A stretch of DNA of 42,676 bases from Candidatus Thorarchaeota archaeon. GTDB lineage: Archaea; Asgardarchaeota; Thorarchaeia; Thorarchaeales; Thorarchaeaceae. Positions 9,230-18,781 of the stretch are shown piece after piece. The stretch spans positions 1 to 42,676 of the forward strand of contig JACAEL010000022.1 of the NCBI GenBank assembly GCA_013388835.1, read 5' to 3'. Under the pieces are notes generated by a model, which worked only from the letters and a program-made list of their open reading frames with translations, was not told the DNA's origin and made no database searches. Position 1 is the stretch's first letter. Each line of letters opens with the position of its first letter. Both the position numbers and the translations under genes were made by a program.

Positions 9230-9334
9230 TGGGGGCGCCGAGATTTGAACTCGGAACCTGCGAGTGGCTCATTCTATGACCCCGTTGTCATAAGATCTGG
9301 AGCCCGACGCCATACCGGATTAGGCCACGCCCCC
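9230..9334 (-). tRNA. tRNA-Trp(CCA) with an intron at 37/38
   Basis: Read on the minus strand, acceptor GGGGGCG pairs with CGCCCCC, with discriminator A and no encoded CCA. D-stem GCC/GGC, T-stem CCGAG/CTCGG and loop TTCAAAT are all intact. Anticodon loop CTCCAGA gives anticodon CCA (9298-9300). A 31-nt insert (9266-9296) after G37 separates it from A38 and the 3' anticodon strand CTCGC. The insert contains an ATGAC/GTCAT hairpin. BHB pairing CTC/GAG is imperfect and pair 27-43 is a U-C mismatch, so the exact cuts are uncertain. Removal leaves 74 nt. Confidence 0.82.
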
Positions 9335-9614
9335 GTTGCTAGTGTGGGCATACCGACGCAGGGAGGGCAGTAATAAGAAGATTTCGCCCGTTAAGGCAGT
9401 ACGAGATGACATTACATATGAACGGATGAAGACTGACAACGTTCACTACAGCAAGGTGGGCACTCCTACCGCATCGAAGACCAGACGCACGTCCGCGGTC
9501 AGAGGACGGTCAGCGATGATGTCTCCTGCACTCGGGGACTGTTGAGCGAGGAGGCAAGGACCACAGATGGGGATGTGAGTCGCGACTTGATTTAAGGTCA
9601 TGTCAGTTCTGCCG
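9335..9614. other. Intergenic stretch without a recognisable gene
   Basis: About 280 bp between tRNA-Trp and the candidate RNA downstream. No ORF resembles a known family. A TTTAAGG motif at 9591-9597 on the plus strand could be the TATA box of the transcript ending at the T-tract at 9879-9887. A GATGATG..CTG arrangement near 9515-9540 loosely recalls box C/D spacing but is too weak to call. Confidence 0.3.
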
Positions 9615-9887
9615 AGCAGGATAGTGGAAGATGGGGTTTTGATACATCGACGCTCTTGTGGGTGTCATTTGAAGTCGCGGGGACGCATTCGGATGAGGTC
9701 AAGAACTGTGAAACGAGGTGAACAAAGTGTACCCAGCGTTGCCCCCGGACCCAAGTCTACCCTGGTGAAGACTCAGGGAAGAAGACCACATACAGGCGAG
9801 GTTGTTCATTCCTGTGCAGCCTCGCCTCAGCTTAGCCCGAAAGGACGTCAGAAGCAATCTGGTCGGGTATTCATCTTCTTTTTTTTT
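9615..9887 (+). ncRNA. Candidate structured non-coding RNA
   Basis: No convincing protein is encoded here, but the plus strand can fold into several hairpins in a row. CCCTG/CAGGG lies around 9761-9780. A perfect 8-bp AGGCGAGG/CCTCGCCT stem lies near 9794-9828. A final CCCGA/TCGGG stem with an inner CAGA/TCTG pair (9837-9867) sits just before nine consecutive T at 9879-9887. The order of TATA-like motif, hairpins and T-tract suggests an independent RNA of roughly 270 nt. I could not match it to conserved cores of SRP RNA or RNase P RNA. The 5' end is a guess. Confidence 0.35.
9879..9887 (+). terminator. Poly-T terminator, plus strand
   Basis: Nine T in a row directly after a hairpin-forming segment. 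Archaeal RNA polymerase stops efficiently at such tracts, so a plus-strand transcript probably ends here. Confidence 0.6.
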
Positions 9888-9967
9888 GAGTCTGACTGAG
9901 TATCGACTCAATGAGTAATAGTTGTACCTGAAGCTGATACAAAAGATAGTGCTTTCAGAAACAGAGA

Positions 9968-9996
9968 AGAACGGGGGCCTTGCAGGCCCACGTTCT
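9968..9996 (-). terminator. Hairpin terminator after EF-1A
   Basis: A strong inverted repeat just past the EF-1A stop: AGAACG pairs with CGTTCT and GGGCCT with AGGCCC around a 3-nt loop, followed on the minus strand by a pyrimidine-rich segment. Probably the 3' end of the EF-1A transcript. Confidence 0.5.
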
Positions 9997-10011
9997 CAGA
10001 ATGACAGGATA

Positions 10012-11307
10012 CTATCTCTTGGTGATGTCAAGAACAACTCCAACGGCCACAGTCATACCCATATCACGTACTGCGAATCGGCCCAGTTGGGGGAGCTCCT
10101 TGTACTTCTCGATGACGAGCGGCTTCAGGGGCACCAGCTTGGCAATCATGGACTCGCCCTTCTTGACGAAGTCCGGATTCTCCTCAATCACCTGACCAGA
10201 ACGCTGATCGAGCTTCTTGAGGATTTGATCAAACCTGCAGGCCACCTGGGCGGTGTGAGTATGGACGACAGGGGTGTAGCCCACCGTGATAGCGGTTGGG
10301 TGCTGTATGACCATCACTTGCCCCGTGAAGTCCACAGCGACTGTTGGCGGATTATCAACAGGACCGACAACGTCACCACGTCCAACGTCCTTGCGCTCGA
10401 TGCCGCGCACGTTGAAGCCGATGTTGTCGCCAGGGACGGCTTGAGCAAGCTGCTCGTGGTGCATCTCTATGGTCTTGACTTCTCCGACCTTGTTGGGGGG
10501 CATGAAGATGACCTTCTGGCCGGGCTTCATGACACCAGTTTCGATGCGGCCTACGGGTACTGTGCCAACACCCTTGATGGAATAGACATCGTTCAACGGT
10601 AGTCGCAGGGGCTTGTCAATCGGTTTGGGTGGGAGCGTGACAAGGTCGAGCGCTTCCAGCAGACAGGGACCATTGTACCAAGGTGTCAGATTTGGTGTGC
10701 GGACCTTGAGGTTGGCTGCATCAATTGCAGATGTGGGAATGAAGGGAATCTGGTCAATCTTGTAGCCGATACTCTTGAGGAAACCGCCAACCTCCTCCTT
10801 GATCTCCTTGTAACGTTCCTCGCTGTACTTGACGTCATCCATCTTGTTGATACAGACAATCAGTGATGGAACGCCTAGGGTCATAGCAAGGTAGGCATGT
10901 TCCTTGGTCTGTCCACCGACACCAACGCCAGCCTCGAACTCACCAGTCTTCGCAGACACAACAAGCATTCCCACGTCGGCCTGAGAGGCGCCCGTGATCA
11001 TGTTCTTGATGAAGTCCTTGTGACCCGGTGCGTCGATGATGGTGTAGTAGTACCGTTCGGTGATGAACTTGAAGAAAGCGATGTCGATTGTGAGACCTCG
11101 CTCTCGCTCTTCCTTCAGACGGTCCAGCGCAAAAGCCCATGCCCAGCTGGGCCGCCCAAGTCTCTCTGCTTCGGCCTTATGCTGTTGGAACGTTCTCTCG
11201 TCAACAGCGCCTGTTTCGTAGAGCAACCTGCCAGTCATCGTGGACTTGCCATGATCGACATGTCCGATGACGACCAGGTTCAGGTGCTCCTTATCTTTCT
11301 TGGACAA
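10012..11307 (-). CDS. tuf: Translation elongation factor 1-alpha
   Basis: 431-residue GTPase that delivers aminoacyl-tRNA to the ribosome. G1 loop GHVDHGKS is at 15-22, followed by [12 protein letters not shown] and the two C-terminal beta barrels. After VVSAKTG it has the segment [15 protein letters not shown], equivalent to the insertion shared by TACK, Asgard and eukaryotic EF-1A and absent from most euryarchaeal proteins. It has its own TATA box and terminator, so it is probably a separate transcript at the end of the rpo-ribosomal protein block. There is no rps10 beside it, although that is a frequent neighbour in archaea. Confidence 0.97.
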   Translation of the reverse strand: MSKKDKEHLNLVVIGHVDHGKSTMTGRLLYETGAVDERTFQQHKAEAERLGRPSWAWAFALDRLKEERERGLTIDIAFFKFITERYYYTIIDAPGHKDFIKNMITGASQADVGMLVVSAKTGEFEAGVGVGGQTKEHAYLAMTLGVPSLIVCINKMDDVKYSEERYKEIKEEVGGFLKSIGYKIDQIPFIPTSAIDAANLKVRTPNLTPWYNGPCLLEALDLVTLPPKPIDKPLRLPLNDVYSIKGVGTVPVGRIETGVMKPGQKVIFMPPNKVGEVKTIEMHHEQLAQAVPGDNIGFNVRGIERKDVGRGDVVGPVDNPPTVAVDFTGQVMVIQHPTAITVGYTPVVHTHTAQVACRFDQILKKLDQRSGQVIEENPDFVKKGESMIAKLVPLKPLVIEKYKELPQLGRFAVRDMGMTVAVGVVLDITKR

Positions 11308-11379
11308 GGGTTGTTCACCTAGTACATATCTACAGAGTCCCCTAGTTGGGAACCTGCTTGGGCCTCTCTTGGTGAGTTG

Positions 11380-11389
11380 CTTTTAATGC
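11380..11389 (-). promoter_or_regulatory. TATA box of the EF-1A gene
   Basis: Minus-strand GCATTAAAAG about 75 nt upstream of the EF-1A start, implying a leader of roughly 45 nt. Confidence 0.55.
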
Positions 11390-11521
11390 TTTCGTCAAAG
11401 CGCAGTGACCAGAGAATGAGAACTCTGACTGAGGAGCTGGAGTATGTGGTTGACTATACTGTTAACAAGACGGACCACCGTTGGACTTCAACGTCGAAAT
11501 CGGTGACTGTAATGGAAACAG

Positions 11522-12709
11522 TCACACACTGAATGCACTCTCAAGTGAGTCCTTTATGTCTTGAAGCAAATCAACGGGATCCTCGATTCCTACGGAGAGC
11601 CGAACCGTCGACTCTGTTATGTTCATGCCAGCGAGCACCTCATTAGGAATACCGTGGTGTGTAGTGAGTACGGGGATACTGACCAGACTCTCGACGCCGC
11701 CTAGGGACACCGCGTTCAGAAACAGTTCGAGCGAGTCAACAAACATCTCTGCGACTCTCAAATCACAGCAGAGGTCAAGTGTGAGGATGCCTCCAAAACC
11801 ATCCATCTGCCTACGCGCAATGCTGTGACCCGGGTGGTCAGGGAGGCCAGGATAATGGACTCGTCTTATTCGCTTGTCTTTGAGTAACTCTTCCGCCAAA
11901 TACAAGGCAGAGGAATTGTGCCGCTTCACACGTAGCTCAAGAGTCTTGATTCCTCTGTCGAGAAGGAAGGACGCGAAGGGGTCGACTGTCCCGCCCAAGA
12001 GCTTGGCCGTGCTCCGAATCCTTTCAAGCTGTGTTTTGGAGGCGGAAACTGAGCCTGCTATGATATCACTGTGTCCACCTAGGTACTTGGTTGCGCTGTG
12101 AATCACCACATCAATCCCCAACTCGTGGGGGCGCTGATTGATTGGTGTCGCAAAGGTGTTGTCAATCACAGAGATGACTCCGCTGGACCTAGCACCTTCT
12201 GCGACCGCAGAGATATCGACTATTCGCAGTGTAGGATTTGTGGGGGACTCAAAGAAGCAGAGGCGGTACTTGGATTTGGAGTCGACAATTGCGTCCACAA
12301 GGCACTCCGTGCTGACGAAGTCCGTTTCGATTCCAAACTTGGGAAGGATGTCCTCGAACAAGTGGAGCGTGCCGCCATAGATGGAGTCACATGAGAGAAT
12401 CCTGTCACCTTTTCGTGCAAGACCAAGGACTGTGGACGATATTGCAGCCATCCCGGAGGATAGGACTACACTGTCATCGGTGCCTTCGAGAGCACTGAGC
12501 TTCTCTTCCACATTCCGTGTTGTAGAGTTACTCCAGCGAGTGTAGACGTCTTTGTTCGAAACACCAGTGACCGCCGCCAACAGATCCTGCTGGTTATCGA
12601 AGACAAAAGTGGAGGCCTGTACAATCGGTTCTACGGCCGGGCCCGCATGCTTTGGACGGTTTCCCTGTACACACCTGGTGCTTAGAGACCTCTTTCGCAT
12701 TGTGCTCAA
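11522..12709 (-). CDS. Cys/Met-metabolism PLP-dependent enzyme
   Basis: 395-residue pyridoxal-phosphate enzyme of the cystathionine gamma-synthase / beta- or gamma-lyase family. Schiff-base Lys208 lies in HSATKYLGGHSD. Other family motifs are SSGMAAISS (84-92), YGGT for the phosphate and ESPTNPTLRIVD. The C-terminus carries SLGGVESLVSIP, then VRLSVGIEDP. The split between synthase, gamma-lyase and methionine gamma-lyase cannot be made from the sequence. It sits between rps7 and the EF-1A gene, where archaea more often have only translation genes. Confidence 0.9.
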   Translation of the reverse strand: MSTMRKRSLSTRCVQGNRPKHAGPAVEPIVQASTFVFDNQQDLLAAVTGVSNKDVYTRWSNSTTRNVEEKLSALEGTDDSVVLSSGMAAISSTVLGLARKGDRILSCDSIYGGTLHLFEDILPKFGIETDFVSTECLVDAIVDSKSKYRLCFFESPTNPTLRIVDISAVAEGARSSGVISVIDNTFATPINQRPHELGIDVVIHSATKYLGGHSDIIAGSVSASKTQLERIRSTAKLLGGTVDPFASFLLDRGIKTLELRVKRHNSSALYLAEELLKDKRIRRVHYPGLPDHPGHSIARRQMDGFGGILTLDLCCDLRVAEMFVDSLELFLNAVSLGGVESLVSIPVLTTHHGIPNEVLAGMNITESTVRLSVGIEDPVDLLQDIKDSLESAFSV

Positions 12710-12796
12710 CTGGTCAGTTCAATGAGATTGGAAACTGATAACATATGCGAAAGAGGAAGACTTAGTTCTCTTGGTCGTGGGCGGCTCTGAACTGGA

Positions 12797-13474
12797 CTAC
12801 CTCGCAGACCTGGCAACGCGCTCGCGTTCTTCCTTTCTAGACACCGCGAAGCTGCCCGGGTCACCCTTGAACGCCAATAGGAGTTCGTCAACAATACATT
12901 CCTCGTAGGACTTGGTGTTTCCGTGTGCACTGCGGGCCGCTCCGATTGCGAGATACCTGAGGGCCACGTCAACTCTCCGCTGTGGTGACACGTCCACAGA
13001 ACGCGGATAAGCCATTCCACCATAGGAGATTCTGGTGGTCTCCTCTGCAGGTGCAGCATTCTCTATGGCGGTCACGAGCACTTGGATGGGGTTCAGACCA
13101 GTCCTGAAGTCAATCATCTCAAAGACCCTTCGGACCAGAGAGACTGCTCTCAGCTTTTTGCCTGAGCTGCGGCCAGTCCGGGTCTTCTTCTCCTTGCGGC
13201 CACCGCCATTAAGGAGCTTGTTGGCAAATCGCTCAACAATCGGCACACACGACTTGTGGAAGCTGCGGGCAGCGTGCCTACCGGAGGTGTGTGGTACAAG
13301 TACAGGCTTGAGGCTGATGTATCGGACGAGACCGGGGTCTTTGATCTCTACTCCAGTCGGGTCCCACTTGCCAAACAGAAGCAGTCCTGAAGTTGTCTTC
13401 GATGCCGCGTCTATCGGGGCACTCTCAGAGGTCTCAGTACGTGCCGAGTCGTCTCTCCTGTCGTCGGACATCAT
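12797..13474 (-). CDS. rps7: Small ribosomal subunit protein uS7
   Basis: 225 residues from the ATG at 13474. The frame is open upstream, but a GAGGTG ribosome-binding site at 13478-13483 and the position just past the uS12 stop decide this start (a second ATG follows at once). uS7 nucleates assembly of the 30S head. Typical segments are ARSFHKSCVPIVERFANKLL, NPIQVLVTAIENAAP, RVDVALRYLAIGAARSA and the C-terminal KEERERVARSAR. The N-terminus is rich in Ser, Asp and Thr and longer than in bacteria. Co-transcribed with rps12. Confidence 0.95.
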   Translation of the reverse strand: MMSDDRRDDSARTETSESAPIDAASKTTSGLLLFGKWDPTGVEIKDPGLVRYISLKPVLVPHTSGRHAARSFHKSCVPIVERFANKLLNGGGRKEKKTRTGRSSGKKLRAVSLVRRVFEMIDFRTGLNPIQVLVTAIENAAPAEETTRISYGGMAYPRSVDVSPQRRVDVALRYLAIGAARSAHGNTKSYEECIVDELLLAFKGDPGSFAVSRKEERERVARSAR

Positions 13475-13481
13475 ATTCACC

Positions 13482-13925
13482 TCAGCGTATAGGCTTCTCC
13501 TTCTTTCCATAGATGAGTGACTCAAGTGATACGCCATTGACCTTTGTAACACGCCACCGAACACCAGGCAGGTCACCGAATGCACCACCGTATGCGCCAC
13601 CTATGCCTTCCACCACTACTTGGTCATGCTCATCTACGTACTTGAGAGCTCCATCACCCGGCAGGAAGGCCGAGATCTGCTTTCCGTTCTTTGAGAGCTG
13701 CACGCGGACACACTTCCTGATAGCGGAGTTGGGCTGTTTGCTCTCGACACCGACGCGTTCGAGAACTATGCCTCGTGCCTGGCAGGCTCCCTCAAGTGGG
13801 TCAGTCTTCTTTGCAAGCTTGAGCTTTCTACGTTTGTAAGTTGACCTGCTCCAGCGGAACTTCCTGCGCTTGAGCTTGAGAGTTCGTCCGGCGAACTCAC
13901 CGACAGGACTCTTCGAATCTGTCAA
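13482..13925 (-). CDS. rps12: Small ribosomal subunit protein uS12
   Basis: 147 residues if translation begins at the TTG at 13925, which follows GAGGT at the right distance. An upstream ATG at 13967 would add 14 residues without homology to the family. uS12 forms part of the decoding site. It contains [15 protein letters not shown], the [15 protein letters not shown] segment and [15 protein letters not shown]. The length fits archaeal uS12. The minus-strand TATA box at 14013-14022 serves this gene and rps7. Confidence 0.95.
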   Translation of the reverse strand: MTDSKSPVGEFAGRTLKLKRRKFRWSRSTYKRRKLKLAKKTDPLEGACQARGIVLERVGVESKQPNSAIRKCVRVQLSKNGKQISAFLPGDGALKYVDEHDQVVVEGIGGAYGGAFGDLPGVRWRVTKVNGVSLESLIYGKKEKPIR

Positions 13926-14012
13926 TTGAATACCTCGTATGGTGGTTGTGCGCTGTGATGCACCCACATTTGGGGCGCACTAGGCGGTAATCAGAGCATC
14001 GCCCTGCTGTCG

Positions 14013-14022
14013 CCTTTTAAGC
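14013..14022 (-). promoter_or_regulatory. TATA box upstream of rps12-rps7
   Basis: Minus-strand GCTTAAAAGG. It predicts initiation near 13990 and a leader of about 65 nt before the TTG start, so rps12-rps7 can be expressed apart from the rpo genes. Confidence 0.6.
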
Positions 14023-14055
14023 ATTGTGAAACGGAGGCCTATGCAATGCAGGAAA

Positions 14056-14505
14056 CTAGGCAATCATGACGTTGTCGAGACCAAAGTGTCTCTTCGCTAG
14101 AATCCTTGCCCGTGCCACATTTCGGCCGTCGCGACCAATAGCAATACCACGGTCCTCGCTCTTCACTGTGACTGAAGCCACCACCGCCCCATCTCTGGTC
14201 TCGGTGAGTCGCACTTGCTCGACGCGGGCAGGTGCCAATGCACGCTTCACAAACTCCTCTGCGCTGTCAGCCATCTCAACCACGTCTACAGGTCTGCCGA
14301 AGGCATCAGATGCGGAACGAACATTGCAGCCGCCCTTTCCAATTGCCTTTCCAAGCTGCTTCTCAGGCACGACGAAGATGAGCCGGTCTGCCTCATCATC
14401 GCGAACAACGTCGACGGCTGAGGCGCCTGTGATTCTCTCGAAGGTGGCAATCAATGCCATGTCGTCCATGGACAACTTGACGCTAGGCAAGAGGCTTCGC
14501 CTCAC
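14056..14505 (-). CDS. nusA: Archaeal NusA-like KH-domain protein
   Basis: 149-residue protein with two KH domains and no S1 domain, the archaeal NusA form that binds RNA and is encoded with RNA polymerase. KH motifs are VPEKQLGKAIGKGGCNVRSA (first) and EDRGIAIGRDGRNVARARIL (second). The GTG start overlaps the rpl30e stop (GTGA), so the two are coupled. The order rpoA2-rpl30e-nusA-rps12-rps7 is the classic archaeal arrangement. Confidence 0.93.
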   Translation of the reverse strand: MRRSLLPSVKLSMDDMALIATFERITGASAVDVVRDDEADRLIFVVPEKQLGKAIGKGGCNVRSASDAFGRPVDVVEMADSAEEFVKRALAPARVEQVRLTETRDGAVVASVTVKSEDRGIAIGRDGRNVARARILAKRHFGLDNVMIA

Positions 14506-14795
14506 GGAAGCTTGAGGATCTTCGAGTCACCAGGGTCTATGACTGCAACGGCGGAGACCATAAACGGTCTGCCGATGACCTCACCGAGCTCCCAGGTGGT
14601 CCCTGCGAACTCCTCGATTCTGACGCCAGTCAGTTGTGCGTATCGCTCCAAGTCGCTGTAATCATCGCGGGGACAGTTCCTCGCAACAACAATCATTTTC
14701 GCCTCGCCTTTCTTGACGGCATCTATCGAGGACTTGGCACCAATCCTGCACTTGCCGGTTCGAACTGCGCTGGCAATCGACTCGTTAAGGCTCAA
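14502..14795 (-). CDS. rpl30e: Large ribosomal subunit protein eL30
   Basis: 97-residue member of the L7Ae/L30e/S12e fold. It has an N-terminal helix (MSLNESIASAVRTGKCRIG), the RNA-binding turn AKSSIDAVKKGEAKMIVVARNCP, then YAQLTGVRIEEFAGTTWELGEVIGRPFMVSAVAVID. It begins with TTG after a GAGGT site. A TATA-like GGCATAAAACC (14866-14876) lies in the gap after rpoA2, pointing to an internal promoter for rpl30e-nusA. Confidence 0.95.
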   Translation of the reverse strand: MSLNESIASAVRTGKCRIGAKSSIDAVKKGEAKMIVVARNCPRDDYSDLERYAQLTGVRIEEFAGTTWELGEVIGRPFMVSAVAVIDPGDSKILKLP

Positions 14796-14865
14796 ATCAG
14801 TCTACCTCTCTATTCAATGTTTCACGTTCTTGAGAGCCCGTGGCGGATTGCTGCAGACTTGCAGT

Positions 14866-14876
14866 GGTTTTATGCC
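14866..14876 (-). promoter_or_regulatory. Internal TATA-like box before rpl30e
   Basis: Minus-strand GGCATAAAACC in the 102-bp gap between rpoA2 and rpl30e, about 75 nt from the eL30 start. Confidence 0.4.
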
Positions 14877-14897
14877 TTCCGCCGTGGGCGTGCGCTT

Positions 14898-16112
<1,215 letters not shown>

Positions 16113-16121
16113 TCAACCACC

Positions 16122-18779
16122 TTAGTCGCTCCGGCCCTTGCCGAGAACCTTCTCTATTGCTATGTCAATGTTCACAGAACGTCCATGGTCGGACTTGCTT
16201 GGGTCGACGCCGTCGTCTCCAAACTTGAACTGCACAATCCTGCCAGGCGCCGTACGGACTGTCCCGTCGGTCTCCACCTTCAGGTCTTGTAGAGCTGTCA
16301 TCAGTCGCCGCTGCATATAACCTGAAGTGGATGTGCGCACAGCCGTGTCGACAAGCCCCTCACGCCCTCCTGCTGCGTGGAACTAGTATTCAATTGGGTC
16401 AAGACCCTTCTTGTAGCTTGCAGTCACAAAGCCACGAGCACGAGCGCCTAAATCGCCACGTTCAAAGTGAGGAAGTGTGCGGCCGACATAGCCCCTGCTG
16501 ATGCGCTGACCGCGAACTGCCTGTTGACCAACCACGGCTGCCATCTGCGACAGGTTGAGTCGAGAGCCCCTTGCGCCCGTCTGGGCCATGATGACAGCAG
16601 AGTTCTCAAGCCCAAGGTGCTCTCCGGCGATATTACCTGCGGAGTCTCGCGCCTGAGCCAGTGTGGCCATGATCTTCCGCTCAAGAGTTTCAAGAAGCGT
16701 CTGACCAGGGCTGGGTTCGAGCTCTCCACGCTTGTAGGTCTCTATGAGCTTTTGCACCTGCTCTTCAGCGTCTTCTAGAATCTTCTTGATTCTCTGCTGT
16801 GCCTCTCGCGGCAGTGTCACATCATCCAGACCCATTGTAAAGCCCCTGTCAGTGATGAGACGCACAAGAAGTCGTCCTATCGAGTCCATGAATACACGGG
16901 CTGCTGTCGAACCCTTCTCTTTGATTATCCGGTGAAACAGCGAGTCCGGTTCACCTGCGCCAAAGGCCTTCTCATCCACTACTCCGAAGAGTAGGTGGCC
17001 ATCACGAATGACCACATACGCATCGTATTCACAGTTCTCCTTCTTGCAGACAGAGCACTTCCTGCAGATATTCGCTTTGAAGGAGATGTTGATACCACTA
17101 GGCACAAACATGCTAAAGATCTGTTTGCCAGTCCAGAGCTCTACAGGAGCCTTGATAGCAGGCTCAGGGAGCTGGCCTTCATACTTGGCAGTTGCCATCA
17201 GCTGGTTGACCTGATTGAGAGTGTAGAGGCTTGATTTTCTGGTCAACAGGAAGGCAGCAGAGATATAGTCCTGCAGCGCTCCGATGATTGGGCCGCCATA
17301 CCTGGGAGAGAGAATCTGTTCCTGTACGCGCATGAGTACGCGTGCCTCCGCACGAGCCTCCTCCGACTGTGGTACATGTAGGTTCATCTCGTCCCCATCA
17401 AAGTCTGCATTATAGGGGGGACACACGTATAGAGAGAGCCTGAAGGTTCGGTATGGCATCACTCGCACCTCGTGAGCCATGATTGACATCCTGTGAAGGG
17501 AGGGCTGTCGATTGAACAGGACTATATCGCCATTGTCGAGGTGTCGCTCGAGTATGAAACCTGGTTCCAGACTGTCAGCGATAATGGTGCGCTCCTTGAC
17601 AAATCTCAAGTCCACTCGTCGTCCGTCAGACCGAATCACATAGTTACAACCCGGATGAACGTCTGGACCACGCATCACAAGAGCTTTCATGTCTTCCATG
17701 TTCCACTCGGTGACTCTCTGCGGTATTGTCAGTATCTTTGCAATCTCTTCAGGCACACCGACCTCGTTCATGCTTAGATTCGGGTCCGGAGAGATGACCG
17801 TACGAGCCGAGAAGTCGACTCGCTTGCCAGACAGGTTTGAACGGAAACGACCCTCCTTGCCTTTGAGCCGCTGTGAGAGTGTCCTCAGCGCACGTCCTGA
17901 CCTGTGTCGTGCAGGGGGAATGCCACTCACCCCATTGTCAAAGTATGTAGTGACATGGTACTGAAGGAGTTCCCAGAGGTCTTCCACGATGAGCTGGGGA
18001 GCTCCCGCATCCAGGTTCTCGCGCAGCCGCTGGTTGATACGTATGATATCGATGAGCTTGTGGCTAAGATCGTCTTCTGATCGGACTCCAGACTCGAGAG
18101 TAATCGAGGGGCGGACTGTCACGGGCGGTACTGAGAGAACGGTCAGGATCGACCACTCCAGTCTTGCGGCCTCAGGATTGATACCTAGTAGCATATAGTC
18201 TTCATCAGACACGTTCTCGAGTCTTGCGCGGATGTCAATAGGGGTCAGTCGAACGGAACCTGTTTCTCCGACTTCATATATTGAGGTGGGCTTTTCGAGT
18301 TTCAACTTCAGTTGTTCGGCCTCACAGTGAGGACACTGTTTGACCTTGGATGCCCGCTTGAGAATCTCCTTTGAGAGGTTTGCTGTTCTCTGACCTATGT
18401 CAGGGTACTTCTTGAAGAGTCGGGAGAAATGAGCGACTTCTTCTTCAGTCAACAGAATCCTGTTGCACTCTCTGCAGATGGCACGCAAGACCTTGTGAAT
18501 CACCTTGGCGTAGCCTGCATGCATGACTGGACGCGCGAGCTCAATGTGCCCAAAGTGTCCGGGGCAATTACCTACACGATTTCCACATGTCCTGCAGCGC
18601 TGTCCGGGGTCAATCACGCCCAGTCGAGTGTCCATGATTCCGCTCTCTATGGGGTAACCATCCTCATCGTAAGTGTCAGCAACCACTATCTGCGCAACGG
18701 ACATCTTGCGAATGTCCTCTGGCGAGAGGAGACCAAACTCAATTTCATCAATCTTCTTGGTAGAGATACCAGACATCAT
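16122..18779 (-). CDS. rpoA1: RNA polymerase subunit A' (Rpo1N) with an in-frame TAG codon
   Basis: Largest-subunit N-terminal part, 885 codons before the final TAA. Zinc-binding cysteines are near the N-terminus ([17 protein letters not shown]) and near 145 (CPHCEAEQL). The active-site motif [15 protein letters not shown] that holds the catalytic magnesium begins at about residue 457. Codon 799 (16383-16385) is TAG: the sequence reads GLDPIEY, stop, [27 protein letters not shown]. This is the bridge helix, where other archaea have Phe or Tyr. The frame continues to the natural A' end (GVDPSKSD..), right before rpoA2, and conserved residues between the TAG and the next possible start are intact. 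So either readthrough, a sequence error or a recent point mutation is involved. Not a decayed gene otherwise. Confidence 0.9.
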
Positions 18780-18781
18780 GG

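Noticed and set aside
9510-9545. Box C/D guide RNA
   Set aside because: A GATGATG motif is present but no good CTGA D box at suitable distance was found.
9600-9899. 99-residue protein on the plus strand
   Set aside because: It resembles no family, ends in a Phe run encoded by the T-tract, and overlaps a series of hairpins; more likely an RNA gene.
9922-10602. 226-residue plus-strand ORF
   Set aside because: Antisense shadow of the EF-1A gene.
16122-16340. Separate small gene for the last 72 residues of A'
   Set aside because: The frame continues directly from rpoA1 through the TAG with conserved bridge-helix residues before the first possible start, so it is the end of A', not an independent gene.
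16383-16385. General reassignment of TAG to pyrrolysine
   Set aside because: TAG ends rpoB, flpA, mtnA, the hydrolase and several other genes in this window at the expected lengths, so TAG is a normal stop here. A single special case remains open.
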